Source: Streptomyces triculaminicus (GTDB taxonomy: Bacteria > Actinomycetota > Actinomycetes > Streptomycetales > Streptomycetaceae). Taken from it: a DNA stretch of 64,000 bases. Made by a program: the position numbers and the translations under genes. Shown one piece after another: positions 20,035 through 29,074 of this stretch. The stretch is from the NCBI RefSeq assembly GCF_017349075.1, contig NZ_JAFMOF010000001.1:1984001-2048000 (forward strand). The letters are read 5' to 3'. The notes beneath the pieces are model-generated. The model was not told the DNA's origin, searched no databases, and worked only from the letters and a program-made list of their open reading frames with translations. Every line of letters starts with the position of its first letter. Position 1 is the stretch's first letter.

Positions 20035-21600
20035 TCAGTGGAAGAAGTGGCGCGTGCCGGTGAAGTACATCGTCACGCCCGCCGCCTTCGCCGCCTCGAC
20101 GACCTGCTCGTCGCGGACCGAACCGCCCGGCTGGGCCACGGCCTTGATGCCGGCCGCGGTGAGGACCTCGAGCCCGTCGGGGAAGGGGAAGAAGGCGTCC
20201 GAGGCCGCGTACGCGCCACGGGCGCGCTCCTCGCCCGCGCGCTGGACGGCGAGCTTGGCGGAGTCCACGCGGTTGACCTGGCCCATGCCGACGCCGACGG
20301 TCGCGCCGTCCTTGGCCAGCAGGATGGCGTTGGACTTCACCGCGCGGCAGGCCTTCCAGGCGAAGGCCAGCTCGGCGAGCTCCTCGGCGCTCAGCGGCTC
20401 GCCCGTGGCGAGCGTCCACTCGGCCGGGTCGTCGCCCTCGGCCTGGAGGCGGTCCTTCTCCTGGAGCAGCAGGCCGCCCTCGACCGGACGGGCCTCCTTG
20501 ACGGCGCAGGGGGCGTCGGCGCAGCGCAGGACGCGGATGTTCTTCTTGCGGGCCAGGACCTCGACCGCGCCGTCCTCGTAGCCGGGGGCGACGATGACCT
20601 CGGTGAAGATCTCGGCGACCTGCTCGGCCATCGCCACCGACACCGGCCGGTTCACGGCGATGACGCCGCCGAACGCGGACAGCGGGTCGCAGGCGTGGGC
20701 CTTGCGGTGGGCCTCGGCGACGTCCTGGCCGGTCGCGATGCCGCACGGGTTGGCGTGCTTGATGATCGCGACGCAGGGGTCGGCGTGGTCGTAGGCGGCG
20801 CGGCGGGCGGCCTCGGTGTCCACGTAGTTGTTGTAGGACATCTCCTTGCCGTGCAGCTGCTCGGCGGCCGCCAGGCCCGTGCCGCTGCCGTCGGTGTAGA
20901 GGGCGGCGGGCTGGTGGGGGTTCTCGCCGTAGCGGAGCACGTTCGAGCGGGAGAAGGCGGCACCGAGGAAGTCGGGGAAGCCGCTGTCGTCGGCCGCCGC
21001 GTAGTCGGCCGCGAACCAGGACGCCACGGCCACGTCGTAGGCGGCCGTGTGCTGGAACGCCTCGGCGGCCAGGCGCTTGCGGGCGGCGAGGTCGAAGCCG
21101 CCGTCGGCGGCGGCCTTGAGCACGTCGTCGTAGCGGCCGGGGTTGACGATCACCGCGACGGAGGGGTGGTTCTTGGCGGCGGCACGGACCATCGAGGGGC
21201 CGCCGATGTCGATCTGCTCGACGCACTCGTCGGGCGAGGCGCCCGAGGCGACGGTCTCGCGGAACGGGTAGAGGTTGACGATCACCAGCTCGAAGGGGCG
21301 GACGTCCAGCTGCTCGAGCTGATCGCGGTGCGCCTCGAGACGCTGGTCGGCGAGGATGCCGGCGTGCACGCGCGGGTGCAGGGTCTTCACCCGGCCGTCC
21401 AGGCACTCGGGGAAGCCGGTGACCTCCTCCACCTTGGTGACCGGGACGCCGGCGGCGGCGATCCGGGCGGCCGTGGAACCGGTCGAGACCAGCTCGACGC
21501 CCGCATCGTGCAGACCACGGGCCAGCTCCTCCAGCCCGGTCTTGTCGTAGACGCTGACCAGCGCCCGTCGGATGGGCCGCTTCGTGCCTTCGGCGGTCAC
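20035..21600 (-). CDS. purH: Bifunctional AICAR formyltransferase / IMP cyclohydrolase
   Basis: 521 residues, the usual length. The N-terminal MGS-like cyclohydrolase domain begins [20 protein letters not shown]; the C-terminal AICAR transformylase has [28 protein letters not shown] and AFGGVIAVN. It performs the last two steps of IMP synthesis. GTG 21600 overlaps the purN stop by 4 nt, coupling the two. A longer frame to 21798 runs through purN and is not coding. Confidence 0.96.
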   Translation of the reverse strand: MTAEGTKRPIRRALVSVYDKTGLEELARGLHDAGVELVSTGSTAARIAAAGVPVTKVEEVTGFPECLDGRVKTLHPRVHAGILADQRLEAHRDQLEQLDVRPFELVIVNLYPFRETVASGASPDECVEQIDIGGPSMVRAAAKNHPSVAVIVNPGRYDDVLKAAADGGFDLAARKRLAAEAFQHTAAYDVAVASWFAADYAAADDSGFPDFLGAAFSRSNVLRYGENPHQPAALYTDGSGTGLAAAEQLHGKEMSYNNYVDTEAARRAAYDHADPCVAIIKHANPCGIATGQDVAEAHRKAHACDPLSAFGGVIAVNRPVSVAMAEQVAEIFTEVIVAPGYEDGAVEVLARKKNIRVLRCADAPCAVKEARPVEGGLLLQEKDRLQAEGDDPAEWTLATGEPLSAEELAELAFAWKACRAVKSNAILLAKDGATVGVGMGQVNRVDSAKLAVQRAGEERARGAYAASDAFFPFPDGLEVLTAAGIKAVAQPGGSVRDEQVVEAAKAAGVTMYFTGTRHFFH

Positions 21601-22226
21601 AGGAATTTCACCTTTCGTCCCTCTATGCGGTAGCCGTCGCGGGCCAGACGCCCCACGACCTCGACGAGCAGCGCTCGCTCGACTTCCTTGATCCGCTCGT
21701 GCAGCGCGGATTCGTCGTCCTCGTCCCGGACCTCGACCACGCCCTGGGCGATGATCGGGCCGGTGTCGACGCCCTCGTCGACGAAGTGGACGGTGCACCC
21801 GGTCGCCTTCACGCCGTACGCGAGCGCGTCGCGCACGCCGTGGGCGCCGGGAAAGCTGGGGAGCAGGGCGGGGTGCGTGTTGACGATCCGCCCGCCGAAC
21901 CGGGCGAGGAACTCCTTGCCCAGGATCTTCATGAAGCCCGCCGAGACCACCAGGTCCGGCTCGTACGCCGCCGTGGCCTCGGTCAGCGCCCGGTCCCAGG
22001 CGTCACGGGTGGGGTGGTCCTTCACCCGGCACACGAACGTCGGCAGCCCGGCGCGCTCGGCGCGCTCGAGCCCCACGATGTCCTCGCGGTCGGCGCCGAC
22101 GGCCACGATCCGGGCGCCGTAGCCGTCCGGGTCGGCGGCGACGGCGTCCAGCAGGGCCTGCAGGTTCGTGCCGGAACCGGAGACGAGCGCGACGACGCGG
22201 GCGGGACGGTTCGGCGGCGGCTCCAC
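21597..22226 (-). CDS. purN: Phosphoribosylglycinamide formyltransferase
   Basis: A 209-residue 10-formyl-THF-dependent GAR transformylase, step three of purine synthesis. Motifs: [13 protein letters not shown] at the N-terminus, [11 protein letters not shown], and the active-site stretch [22 protein letters not shown] with the catalytic Asn-His and downstream Asp in [16 protein letters not shown]. The GTG start has GAAAGGG upstream. It forms an operon with purH. Confidence 0.95.
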   Translation of the reverse strand: MEPPPNRPARVVALVSGSGTNLQALLDAVAADPDGYGARIVAVGADREDIVGLERAERAGLPTFVCRVKDHPTRDAWDRALTEATAAYEPDLVVSAGFMKILGKEFLARFGGRIVNTHPALLPSFPGAHGVRDALAYGVKATGCTVHFVDEGVDTGPIIAQGVVEVRDEDDESALHERIKEVERALLVEVVGRLARDGYRIEGRKVKFL

Positions 22227-22535
22227 GGCGGGGCCCTTTCTCGCGGGTGGTGCGGTTTGTATGGTCGTACGAAACCGAAGGGGCGCCGGATACGGGGATC
22301 CCTACGAAGCCGTCGACCGCCAGCAACGATACCGGCACACCGAACCGCCCCCACGGGACGGGGGCGCGCACGGGAGGTAGCGTCGGGACCGGACCGGACG
22401 GCGACGCGGGAAAACGGGAAAACGGACGCGGCGCCGTACGCTCGAGGTGCAGGCCGACGACACAAGGGGAAGACACACTCCACATGCCGGACCGACGCCG
22501 CCACGCGGCTCACCGCCCCCGCTGCCCACCGCCCC
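22227..22535. other. Divergent promoter region between purN and a membrane-protein gene
   Basis: A 309-nt gap holding the 5' regions of purN (minus) and of the gene at 22536 (plus). The patch at 22250-22280 is relatively AT-rich and contains an imperfect GGTTT...AAACC symmetry. No gene was seen. Confidence 0.5.
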
Positions 22536-23225
22536 GTGCTGCGCGAGCGCCAGTCGCCGCCGCCCGCCGGCCCGGAGGAGCGGGACAACCCCTTCGCGGC
22601 ACCGCCGAAGGGCCAGCCGGACCGGCCCTGGCAGCCGCGGACGCCCACGGGCGGCGGCGAGGGGGACGGCGAAGGCGGCTCCGGGGACGACCAGCGGCCG
22701 GTGTGGGGCAGCCAGTGGAGCAGCCGGCAGCCCGGCCGCCAGGACGGCGGCTTCGGCGGCGGCCAGGGCCCGTCGGGCGGCGGCCCGGGCGGCCCCGGCG
22801 GCGGCCTGCGCTGGGATCCGACGGACCCGGCGCAGCGGCGCGCCCGCTACGCCCTGCTCGCGGGCATGTGGGGCTTCTTCTTCGCCCTCTTCAGCATTCC
22901 GCAGGTGGCCCTGCTGCTGGGCGCGCTCTCCCTGTACTGGGGCGTGAGCTCGCTGCGCGCCAAGGCCAGGCCCCGCGACCCGGACACGCCCGCCCCGTCC
23001 ACCGCCCCGGGCCCCGGCGGCTTCCGCCCCCAGACCACGGCCGCGGTCAGCGGCCTGGTCACGGGCGGCCTGGCGCTGGCCATCGTCGCGGCGACGTTCT
23101 CGTTCCACCTGGTCTACCGCGAGTACTACACGTGCGTGGACGACGCCCTGACCCAGACCTCCCAGCAGGCGTGCGAGAACCACCTGCCGAAGCAGCTGCG
23201 GCCGCTGCTGGGCAACCAGGACTGA
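22536..23225 (+). CDS. Pro/Gly-rich two-helix membrane protein
   Basis: About 229 residues from GTG 22536, the only in-frame start I could find near the beginning of good codon usage; no clear ribosome-binding site, so the start is uncertain. A disordered N-terminus rich in Pro, Gly and Gln ([17 protein letters not shown]) precedes a helical pair (about 110-140) and a second membrane helix (about 175-197), then a short outer tail with two Cys ([18 protein letters not shown]). In Mycobacterium a comparable membrane gene (Rv0954) lies near perM and purN, so the neighbourhood is conserved. Confidence 0.7.
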   Translation: MLRERQSPPPAGPEERDNPFAAPPKGQPDRPWQPRTPTGGGEGDGEGGSGDDQRPVWGSQWSSRQPGRQDGGFGGGQGPSGGGPGGPGGGLRWDPTDPAQRRARYALLAGMWGFFFALFSIPQVALLLGALSLYWGVSSLRAKARPRDPDTPAPSTAPGPGGFRPQTTAAVSGLVTGGLALAIVAATFSFHLVYREYYTCVDDALTQTSQQACENHLPKQLRPLLGNQD

Positions 23226-23268
23226 GGCCACCGCCGGGCCCCGCCCCCGTCACCGTCACCCGCCCCGG

Positions 23269-23790
23269 TCATGGGGAGGGGTGGGGCGGCGGGAAGTCGG
23301 GCCGGTCCTCGCGGGCCGGCAGCGTCAGGTCGCGGGGCGCGAAGTCCGCCATGAGCCCGCCGCTCGAGTCCTTGAGCGCGGCCCACCGGCCCCGGCGGGA
23401 CGCCGCGTCGTGCCACGCCGGCACCGGCGGCTGGGCGAACGCCGTGCCCGGGCGACTCGCCGAGCGCGGCTTGCGACGCGTCCCCTTGCGCCGCCGGGGC
23501 TTCCACCAGCGCCGCCGCTCGGCCCTGCGCGGGGTCGCCTCCGCCTCCGGCAGCGCCTCGCTGTGCGGCGTGGGCATCACCGGCAGCGTCTCCGGTTCGT
23601 ACGCCACGCTCTCCGTCGCCGGTACGGTCGCGCCGCCCGCGGCGAACCCGAACCACGCCGCGACCGCCCGCCACCAGGACCGGGAGGGGGCCGGTCCGGG
23701 CTCCTCGGCGGGGGTGGCCGGGGCGTCGACCGGGGCGTCGGCTGAGGCTGGGGATCCGGCTGGGGTGGGGGTGTCGGAAGGGTCGGTGAG
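23269..23790 (-). other. Displaced C-terminal coding segment of the DUF6350/PerM-like gene
   Basis: This minus-strand frame has strong third-position GC bias and natural composition ([25 protein letters not shown] acidic stretch, then RRWWKPRRRKGTRRKP) and no plausible start of its own. It aligns as the continuation of the gene starting at 25265 if one base is added in the Pro-rich junction. The exact switch point is not determinable by eye. Confidence 0.6.
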
Positions 23791-25265
23791 GGCGGCCGGG
23801 TCGGGGTGGCGTCGGTTGTGCCGCCGGTCATGGCCTCGGGCGGGGCCGGTGAGGCGGGAGTCGTCGACGGCGGCGGGGCCACCGCCAGCCCCAGCAGCTC
23901 CCCCCCACTCCGCCATCCCGTCAGCCTCGTCCGCTCCTCACGGGCGCCACGCACCGCAACCCCCAGCCGCCACCGCACCAGCATCGCTCCCGGCAGCCCC
24001 ACGGCCACCGTGCAGGCGGCGGCCGACGCGCCCGTACGCCACCACCGCGGCCCGAAGTCCGCCAGCGCGCCGTTGCCGAGCGGGCCGGACGCCGCGTACC
24101 CCAGCACGGTCATCACCACCCCGCACAGCAGCGCCCCCAGGGCGGCCGTCACCGCCGCGTCCAGCCAGCCCGGCAGGGACGGCGAGGGAGCGGAACCGGA
24201 GGCGGAGTCCGCGTCCCCCGGCCGGGGAACGGCGGCGAACGCCACCGCGATCCCGGCCGCGCCCACCAGCACCGCCGCACCCACCAGCACCAGCGGCCCG
24301 GCCTCGCCGGGCGACGGCAGCGCGGCGAGCAGCGGGAAGCGCGGCAGCGCGGGCGGCCTGGGGACCGCCGTCAGCGGGGCGACCACGCTGTCCGCGCCGA
24401 CCGTGAAGCCGGACCCGAGCCCGTACGCCACGGCCCAGATCATCGCGTTGGGCAGCAGGGCAGCGCTCAGCAGCCCGATCGCCACCCGGCCCGACCAACG
24501 CGGCGACAGCTGGGCGAACGCCTCCTCGGCCACCCCCGCGTGCAGGGCCAGCGACACGGCCACCAGCAGCGCGCCGCCGCCCAGCAGCACGGCCGTGGCC
24601 GCCGCGGCGGCCCGGACCACCTCGGCCAGATGGGCGCCGGTGAACCAGCACCGCACGCCCTCGGGCACCGCACGCCGCACCAGTGACGGCGCGGGCAGCC
24701 CGGGGCGCCCCGCCGCCGTCCAGATCCCGGCCGCGACGAACGCTCCCGCGACCAGCGGCAGACACAGCAGCACGCTCAGGGGCGAGGGGCGCACCGGCGC
24801 GTCCCACGCGTAGGCCGACGCGGCCAGGGCCACCAGCAGATAGCCGCCGAGCATCGCGGTGAAGGCGGTGCGCGGCGCCGGGCCCGGCGCGTCCGGCGGC
24901 GCCCCCTCGGGGGGTTCGAGCGCGTGCCGGGCGGCGCGGTAGAGCAGGGTGCAGGGCACGAGGGCGAGGAGCAGGGGGGTGAGCCCGATGGGGACGGGGT
25001 CACCGGAGAGGGAGTCGATGCGCACGAGGTCGGCGCCGTGGGCCAGCAGCCAGAGGTCGGCGGCCACCCGCAGGGCGCTCGCCGGGCCGCCGTCGGGGTA
25101 CGGGGAGATGATCCACAGCGCCAGCACGATCATGGCGAAGGCGCCGAGCCCCAGGCCCGCGGCGAGCACCCCCCCGAAGAACACCGAGGTCGTCGCGGAC
25201 GGCCCGCTCACGGCAGGCCGCGGGCGCGACGGCGACGACGGGCCGTGATCGGCGTACTCACTCAC
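23577..25265 (-). CDS. DUF6350 / PerM-like polytopic membrane protein, C-terminus frame-displaced
   Basis: 562 residues as read. Some ten hydrophobic helices are separated by short loops over residues 25-430, typical of the DUF6350 family that includes mycobacterial PerM (Rv0955), which is encoded beside purN as here and linked to cell division. The final ~60 residues (Pro-rich, then Arg-rich) look out of frame. Another frame carries GC-biased codons down to 23269 ([12 protein letters not shown] and beyond), so a 1-nt deletion around 23700-23800 probably truncates the true C-terminus. Confidence 0.75.
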   Translation of the reverse strand: MSEYADHGPSSPSRPRPAVSGPSATTSVFFGGVLAAGLGLGAFAMIVLALWIISPYPDGGPASALRVAADLWLLAHGADLVRIDSLSGDPVPIGLTPLLLALVPCTLLYRAARHALEPPEGAPPDAPGPAPRTAFTAMLGGYLLVALAASAYAWDAPVRPSPLSVLLCLPLVAGAFVAAGIWTAAGRPGLPAPSLVRRAVPEGVRCWFTGAHLAEVVRAAAAATAVLLGGGALLVAVSLALHAGVAEEAFAQLSPRWSGRVAIGLLSAALLPNAMIWAVAYGLGSGFTVGADSVVAPLTAVPRPPALPRFPLLAALPSPGEAGPLVLVGAAVLVGAAGIAVAFAAVPRPGDADSASGSAPSPSLPGWLDAAVTAALGALLCGVVMTVLGYAASGPLGNGALADFGPRWWRTGASAAACTVAVGLPGAMLVRWRLGVAVRGAREERTRLTGWRSGGELLGLAVAPPPSTTPASPAPPEAMTGGTTDATPTRPPSPTLPTPPPQPDPQPQPTPRSTPRPPPPRSPDRPPPGPGGGRSRRGSGSPRAARPYRRRRAWRTNRRRCR

Positions 25266-25424
25266 GGGGCCATGCTGCCAAGAACGCGGCTTTGGTGCGG
25301 GTAGCCGTCACATGCCCGTCGTGTCGCTTGCGCCGGATGAATGCGCCTATGCGGCTGTACGGGGGTTTATGCGGGTTTACAGGGCCGTACGCGGCGCAGG
25401 CGGGTGAGGCGGCCCGTATACGGG

Positions 25425-25460
25425 CGTGGGCCCGCACCCCCTGAGGGGTGCGGGCCCACG
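25425..25460. terminator. Terminator of sucCD
   Basis: Positions 25425-25440 (CGTGGGCCCGCACCCC) pair perfectly with 25445-25460 around the loop CTGA, 60 nt after the sucD stop. Confidence 0.85.
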
Positions 25461-25520
25461 TCGTGGAGCCTTGGCGTCCGCCGGAGAACCGGAGGAGCCG
25501 CCGGGAAACCCGGAGAAGGG

Positions 25521-26405
25521 TCAGCCGGCCAGCGCGGCGCGCGCGAGGAGGGCGGTCTCGGACGGGGTCTTGCCGACCTTCACGCCCGCGGCCTCGAGGG
25601 CCTCCTTCTTCGCCTGCGCCGTGCCGGAGGAGCCGGACACGATGGCGCCGGCGTGGCCCATCGTCTTGCCCTCGGGCGCGGTGAAGCCGGCCACGTAGCC
25701 GACGACCGGCTTGGTGACGTTGGCCTTGATGAAGTCCGCGGCCCGCTCCTCGGCGTCGCCACCGATCTCGCCGATCATGACGATCAGGTCGGTGTCGGGG
25801 TCGGCCTCGAACGCGGCGAGCGCGTCGATGTGCGTGGTGCCGATGACCGGGTCGCCACCGATGCCGACGGCGGAGGAGAAGCCGATGTCACGGAGCTCGT
25901 ACATCATCTGGTAGGTCAGCGTGCCCGACTTGGACACCAGACCGATGCGGCCGGGCTTGGTGATGTCGCCCGGGATGATGCCGGCGTTTGACTGGCCCGG
26001 GGTGATCAGACCGGGGCAGTTCGGACCGATGATGCGGGTCTTGTTGCCCTTGGACGAGGCGTACGCCCAGAAGGCGGCCGAGTCGTGGACGGCGATGCCC
26101 TCGGTGATGACGACGGCCAGGCCGATCTCGGCGTCGATCGCCTCGACCACGGCGGCCTTGGCGAACGCCGGCGGCACGAAGACGACGGTGACGTCGGCGC
26201 CGGTCTTCTCCATCGCCTCGGCGACGGAGCCGAAGACCGGGACGGCCGTGCCGTCGAAGTCGACCTCGGTGCCGGCCTTGCGCGGGTTCACGCCGCCGAC
26301 GATGTTGGTGCCGTCACCCAGCATGAGCTTGGTGTGCTTCATGCCCGTGGCACCGGTCATCCCCTGGACGATGACCTTGCTGTCCTTGGTGAGGAAGATA
26401 GCCAT
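25521..26405 (-). CDS. sucD: Succinyl-CoA synthetase alpha subunit
   Basis: 294 residues. The CoA-binding domain opens with [16 protein letters not shown], followed by [12 protein letters not shown]. The phosphorylated His is in [15 protein letters not shown] near residue 247, and [14 protein letters not shown] is typical. With the beta subunit it makes ATP or GTP from succinyl-CoA in the TCA cycle. It follows sucC by 20 nt. Confidence 0.97.
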   Translation of the reverse strand: MAIFLTKDSKVIVQGMTGATGMKHTKLMLGDGTNIVGGVNPRKAGTEVDFDGTAVPVFGSVAEAMEKTGADVTVVFVPPAFAKAAVVEAIDAEIGLAVVITEGIAVHDSAAFWAYASSKGNKTRIIGPNCPGLITPGQSNAGIIPGDITKPGRIGLVSKSGTLTYQMMYELRDIGFSSAVGIGGDPVIGTTHIDALAAFEADPDTDLIVMIGEIGGDAEERAADFIKANVTKPVVGYVAGFTAPEGKTMGHAGAIVSGSSGTAQAKKEALEAAGVKVGKTPSETALLARAALAG

Positions 26406-26425
26406 GGTTGTGGAGTCCTCGTCCC

Positions 26426-27604
26426 TTACTTAGCCGCAGCCAGCTCGGCGGCCTTGTCGGCCGCGCCGTCCATGGTGTCCACGCGCTGCACCAGCGGGTG
26501 GTTGGCGTCGGACAGGATCTTGCGACCCAGCTCCGCGTTGTTGCCGTCGAGGCGCACGACCAGCGGCTTGGTGACGTCCTCGCCCTTGTTCTTCAGCAGC
26601 TCGAGGGCCTGGACGATGCCCTTGGCGACCTCGTCGCACGCGGTGATGCCACCGAAGACGTTGACGAAGACGGACTTGACGTCCGGGTCGCCGAGGATGA
26701 TCTCGAGACCGTTGGCCATGACCTCGGCGGAGGCGCCGCCACCGATGTCGAGGAAGTTGGCGGGCTTGACGCCGCCGTGGTTCTCACCGGCGTAGGCGAC
26801 GACGTCGAGGGTCGACATGACCAGACCCGCGCCGTTGCCGATGATGCCGACCTGGCCCTCGAGCTTGACGTAGTTCAGGCCCTTGGCCTTGGCGGCCGCC
26901 TCGAGGGGGTTGGCCGAGGCCTTGTCCTCGAGCGCCTCGTGCTCCGGCTGGCGGAAGTCGGCGTTCTCGTCGAGCGAGACCTTGCCGTCGAGGGCGATGA
27001 CGTCGCCGTTGGCGACCTTCGCGAGCGGGTTGACCTCGACGAGGAGCGCGTCCTCGGCGACGAAGGTCTTCCACAGGGTCACCATGACCTCGGCGACCTT
27101 CTCGGCCACCTCGGCCGGGAACTTCGCCTGGGCGACGATCTCGCGGGCCTTCTCGATGGAGACGCCCTCGTTGGCGTCGACCGGCACCTTGGCGAGCTTC
27201 TCGGGGGTCGTCGCGGCGACCTCCTCGATGTCCATGCCACCGGCGACCGAGGCCATGGCCAGGAAGGTGCGGTTGGTGCGGTCGAGGAGGTACGAGACGT
27301 AGTACTCCTCGAGGATCTCGGGAGCGGTCTCGGCGATCATCACCTTGTGGACCGTGTGGCCCTTGATGTCCATGCCGAGAATGTCCGTCGCGCGAGCGAC
27401 GGCCTCGTCCGGGGTGGCGGCCAGCTTCACGCCACCGGCCTTGCCACGGCCACCGACCTTGACCTGGGCCTTGACGACCGACTTGCCACCGAGACGCTCG
27501 GTCGCGGCGCGCGCCGCCTCAGGCGTGTCGATGACTTCACCGGCCAGCACCGGTACACCGTGCTTGGCGAAGAGGTCCCTCGCCTGGTACTCGAACAGGT
27601 CCAC
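26426..27604 (-). CDS. sucC: Succinyl-CoA synthetase beta subunit (ADP/GDP-forming)
   Basis: 392 residues from GTG 27604 (reads [16 protein letters not shown], the canonical beginning), within the normal length for SucC. The N-terminal ATP-grasp domain contains [19 protein letters not shown]; the C-terminal ligase domain contains [22 protein letters not shown] and [13 protein letters not shown]. An in-frame ATG seven codons upstream overlaps the ribosome-binding area and is less likely. The upstream gap carries two operator-like palindromes. Confidence 0.96.
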   Translation of the reverse strand: MDLFEYQARDLFAKHGVPVLAGEVIDTPEAARAATERLGGKSVVKAQVKVGGRGKAGGVKLAATPDEAVARATDILGMDIKGHTVHKVMIAETAPEILEEYYVSYLLDRTNRTFLAMASVAGGMDIEEVAATTPEKLAKVPVDANEGVSIEKAREIVAQAKFPAEVAEKVAEVMVTLWKTFVAEDALLVEVNPLAKVANGDVIALDGKVSLDENADFRQPEHEALEDKASANPLEAAAKAKGLNYVKLEGQVGIIGNGAGLVMSTLDVVAYAGENHGGVKPANFLDIGGGASAEVMANGLEIILGDPDVKSVFVNVFGGITACDEVAKGIVQALELLKNKGEDVTKPLVVRLDGNNAELGRKILSDANHPLVQRVDTMDGAADKAAELAAAK

Positions 27605-27750
27605 GCGCGTCCGTCCCTTTTCCATGGATATCGCGGTTCGTTGTCTGCGCGGGCGTGCCGCAGGCAGCGTGACGACGCGATCTTTTACGAGGGCGGCACA
27701 CGGTCACCGTTGACGCGGCATGTCCGTCTCGCAGGTTATCCCCGAGGGGG

Positions 27751-27776
27751 GTGTGACCTTAAATCGCAGGTCACAC
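27751..27776. promoter_or_regulatory. 9-bp inverted repeat upstream of sucC
   Basis: GTGTGACCT (27751-27759), 8 nt, AGGTCACAC (27768-27776): perfect arms, about 150-170 nt before the sucC start. The AT-rich centre (TAAATCGC) suggests a regulator site rather than a terminator. The regulator is unknown. Confidence 0.5.
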
Positions 27777-27782
27777 TCGGGC

Positions 27783-27798
27783 CGTGATTACGCTCACA
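27783..27798. promoter_or_regulatory. Crp/Fnr-type site upstream of sucC
   Basis: CGTGA-TTACGC-TCACA matches the TGTGA-N6-TCACA consensus at nine of ten positions. It lies 6 nt beyond the 9-bp inverted repeat. Streptomyces encodes a Crp, but its preferred site differs somewhat, so the identification is tentative. Confidence 0.45.
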
Positions 27799-27840
27799 GA
27801 TCGCGACGGTGCCCGTACGCTTCCGGCGCGCCGCGGCGTG

Positions 27841-29067
27841 TCAGACGGCGGCCTCCGGTATGGGCAGGGGACGCTTCTCCAGGGCGGCCGCCATCACGTC
27901 CGGGAAGAGGTCCGGGGTGCAGGCGAAGGCGGGTGCGCCGAGGGCCGCGAGGGCCGCCGCGTGCTCACGGTCGTAGGCGGGGGCGCCCTCGTCCGACAGG
28001 GCCAGCAGGGTCACGAACTGCACCCCTGACGCCTTCATGGCGGCGACCCTCTTGAGCATCTCGTCGCGGATTCCGCCCTCATAGAGATCACTGATGAGGA
28101 CCACAACGGTCTCGGCCGGGCGGGTGATGCGGGACTCGCAGTAGGCGAGCGCGCGGTTGATGTCCGTGCCGCCGCCGAGCTGGGTGCCGAACAGCACGTC
28201 GACCGGATCGGTCAGCTGGTCGGTGAGGTCCACGACGGACGTGTCGAAGACGACCAGACGAGTGGTGAGGGCGCGCATGGAGGCGAGGACCGCACCGAAG
28301 ACGGAGGCGTAGACGACGGAGGCGGCCATCGAACCGGACTGGTCGATGCAGAGGATCACCTCCTTCTTCACCGCCTGCGAGGCCCGCCCGTAGCCGATGA
28401 GGCGCTCGGGGACGACCGTGCGGTACTCGGGGAGGTAGTTCTTGAGATTGGCGCGGATGGTGCGGTTCCAGTCGATGTCGTGGTGCCGGGGGCGGCTCAC
28501 GCGCGCCGACCGGTCCAGGGCGCCGGAGAGCGTGGCGCGGGTGCGCGTCGTCAGACGCTTCTCGAGGTCCTCGACCACCTTGCGGACGACGGCCCGCGCG
28601 GTCTCCTTGGTGGTCTCCGGCATCGCCTTGTTGAGCGAGAGCAGCGTGCCGACGAGGTGCACGTCCGCCTCGACCGCCTCCAGCATCTCCGGCTCGAGCA
28701 GCAGGGCGGACAGCCCCAGCCGGTCGATGGCGTCGCGCTGCATCACCTGAACGACGGACGTCGGGAAGTACGTCCGGATGTCCCCCAGCCAGCGGGCGAC
28801 GCGCGGCGCCGAGCCGCCGAGGCCGGCCCCGCGCGGGCCGCCGCGCCCGCTGCCGTCGCCCGGTCCCGAGCCGTAGAGCGCCTCCAGGGTGCGGTCCATG
28901 GCGGCGTCCGTGCCGGCGAGGGCGCAGCCCGTGCCGTCGCCGCCGTCCCCGCCGAGCACGAGCCGCCAGCGGCGAAGCCGCTCGGCGGCGTCGTCGGCGT
29001 CGGCGGCCGGGACAGTGGTGTCCGTTGCGGTGTTGTCCGCCGCCGTGGTGTGCGTGGTCGTCGTCAT
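27841..29067 (-). CDS. von Willebrand factor A domain protein of a MoxR/vWA locus
   Basis: 408 residues from ATG 29067 (MTTTTHTTAAD). The C-terminal vWA domain has a complete MIDAS: DQSGSMAAS, the Thr in GGGTDINRAL and the Asp in ISDLYEGG, so it should bind a metal-coordinated partner. The N-terminal half is helical (MLEAVEADVHLVGTLLSL). In MoxR systems the vWA protein is the usual partner of the AAA+ ATPase, here two genes upstream. Because of a frameshift in the preceding gene, the sequence as given is open continuously from 31500 to 27841. I read it as two genes: this one has its own start, and the DUF5682 stop in the corrected frame is 8 nt away. Confidence 0.82.
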   Translation of the reverse strand: MTTTTHTTAADNTATDTTVPAADADDAAERLRRWRLVLGGDGGDGTGCALAGTDAAMDRTLEALYGSGPGDGSGRGGPRGAGLGGSAPRVARWLGDIRTYFPTSVVQVMQRDAIDRLGLSALLLEPEMLEAVEADVHLVGTLLSLNKAMPETTKETARAVVRKVVEDLEKRLTTRTRATLSGALDRSARVSRPRHHDIDWNRTIRANLKNYLPEYRTVVPERLIGYGRASQAVKKEVILCIDQSGSMAASVVYASVFGAVLASMRALTTRLVVFDTSVVDLTDQLTDPVDVLFGTQLGGGTDINRALAYCESRITRPAETVVVLISDLYEGGIRDEMLKRVAAMKASGVQFVTLLALSDEGAPAYDREHAAALAALGAPAFACTPDLFPDVMAAALEKRPLPIPEAAV

Positions 29068-29074
29068 CCGCTTC

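Noticed and set aside
20035..21798. N-terminal extension of purH to 21798
   Set aside because: The extension overlaps purN out of frame; GTG 21600 with the 4-nt overlap gives the normal PurH length.
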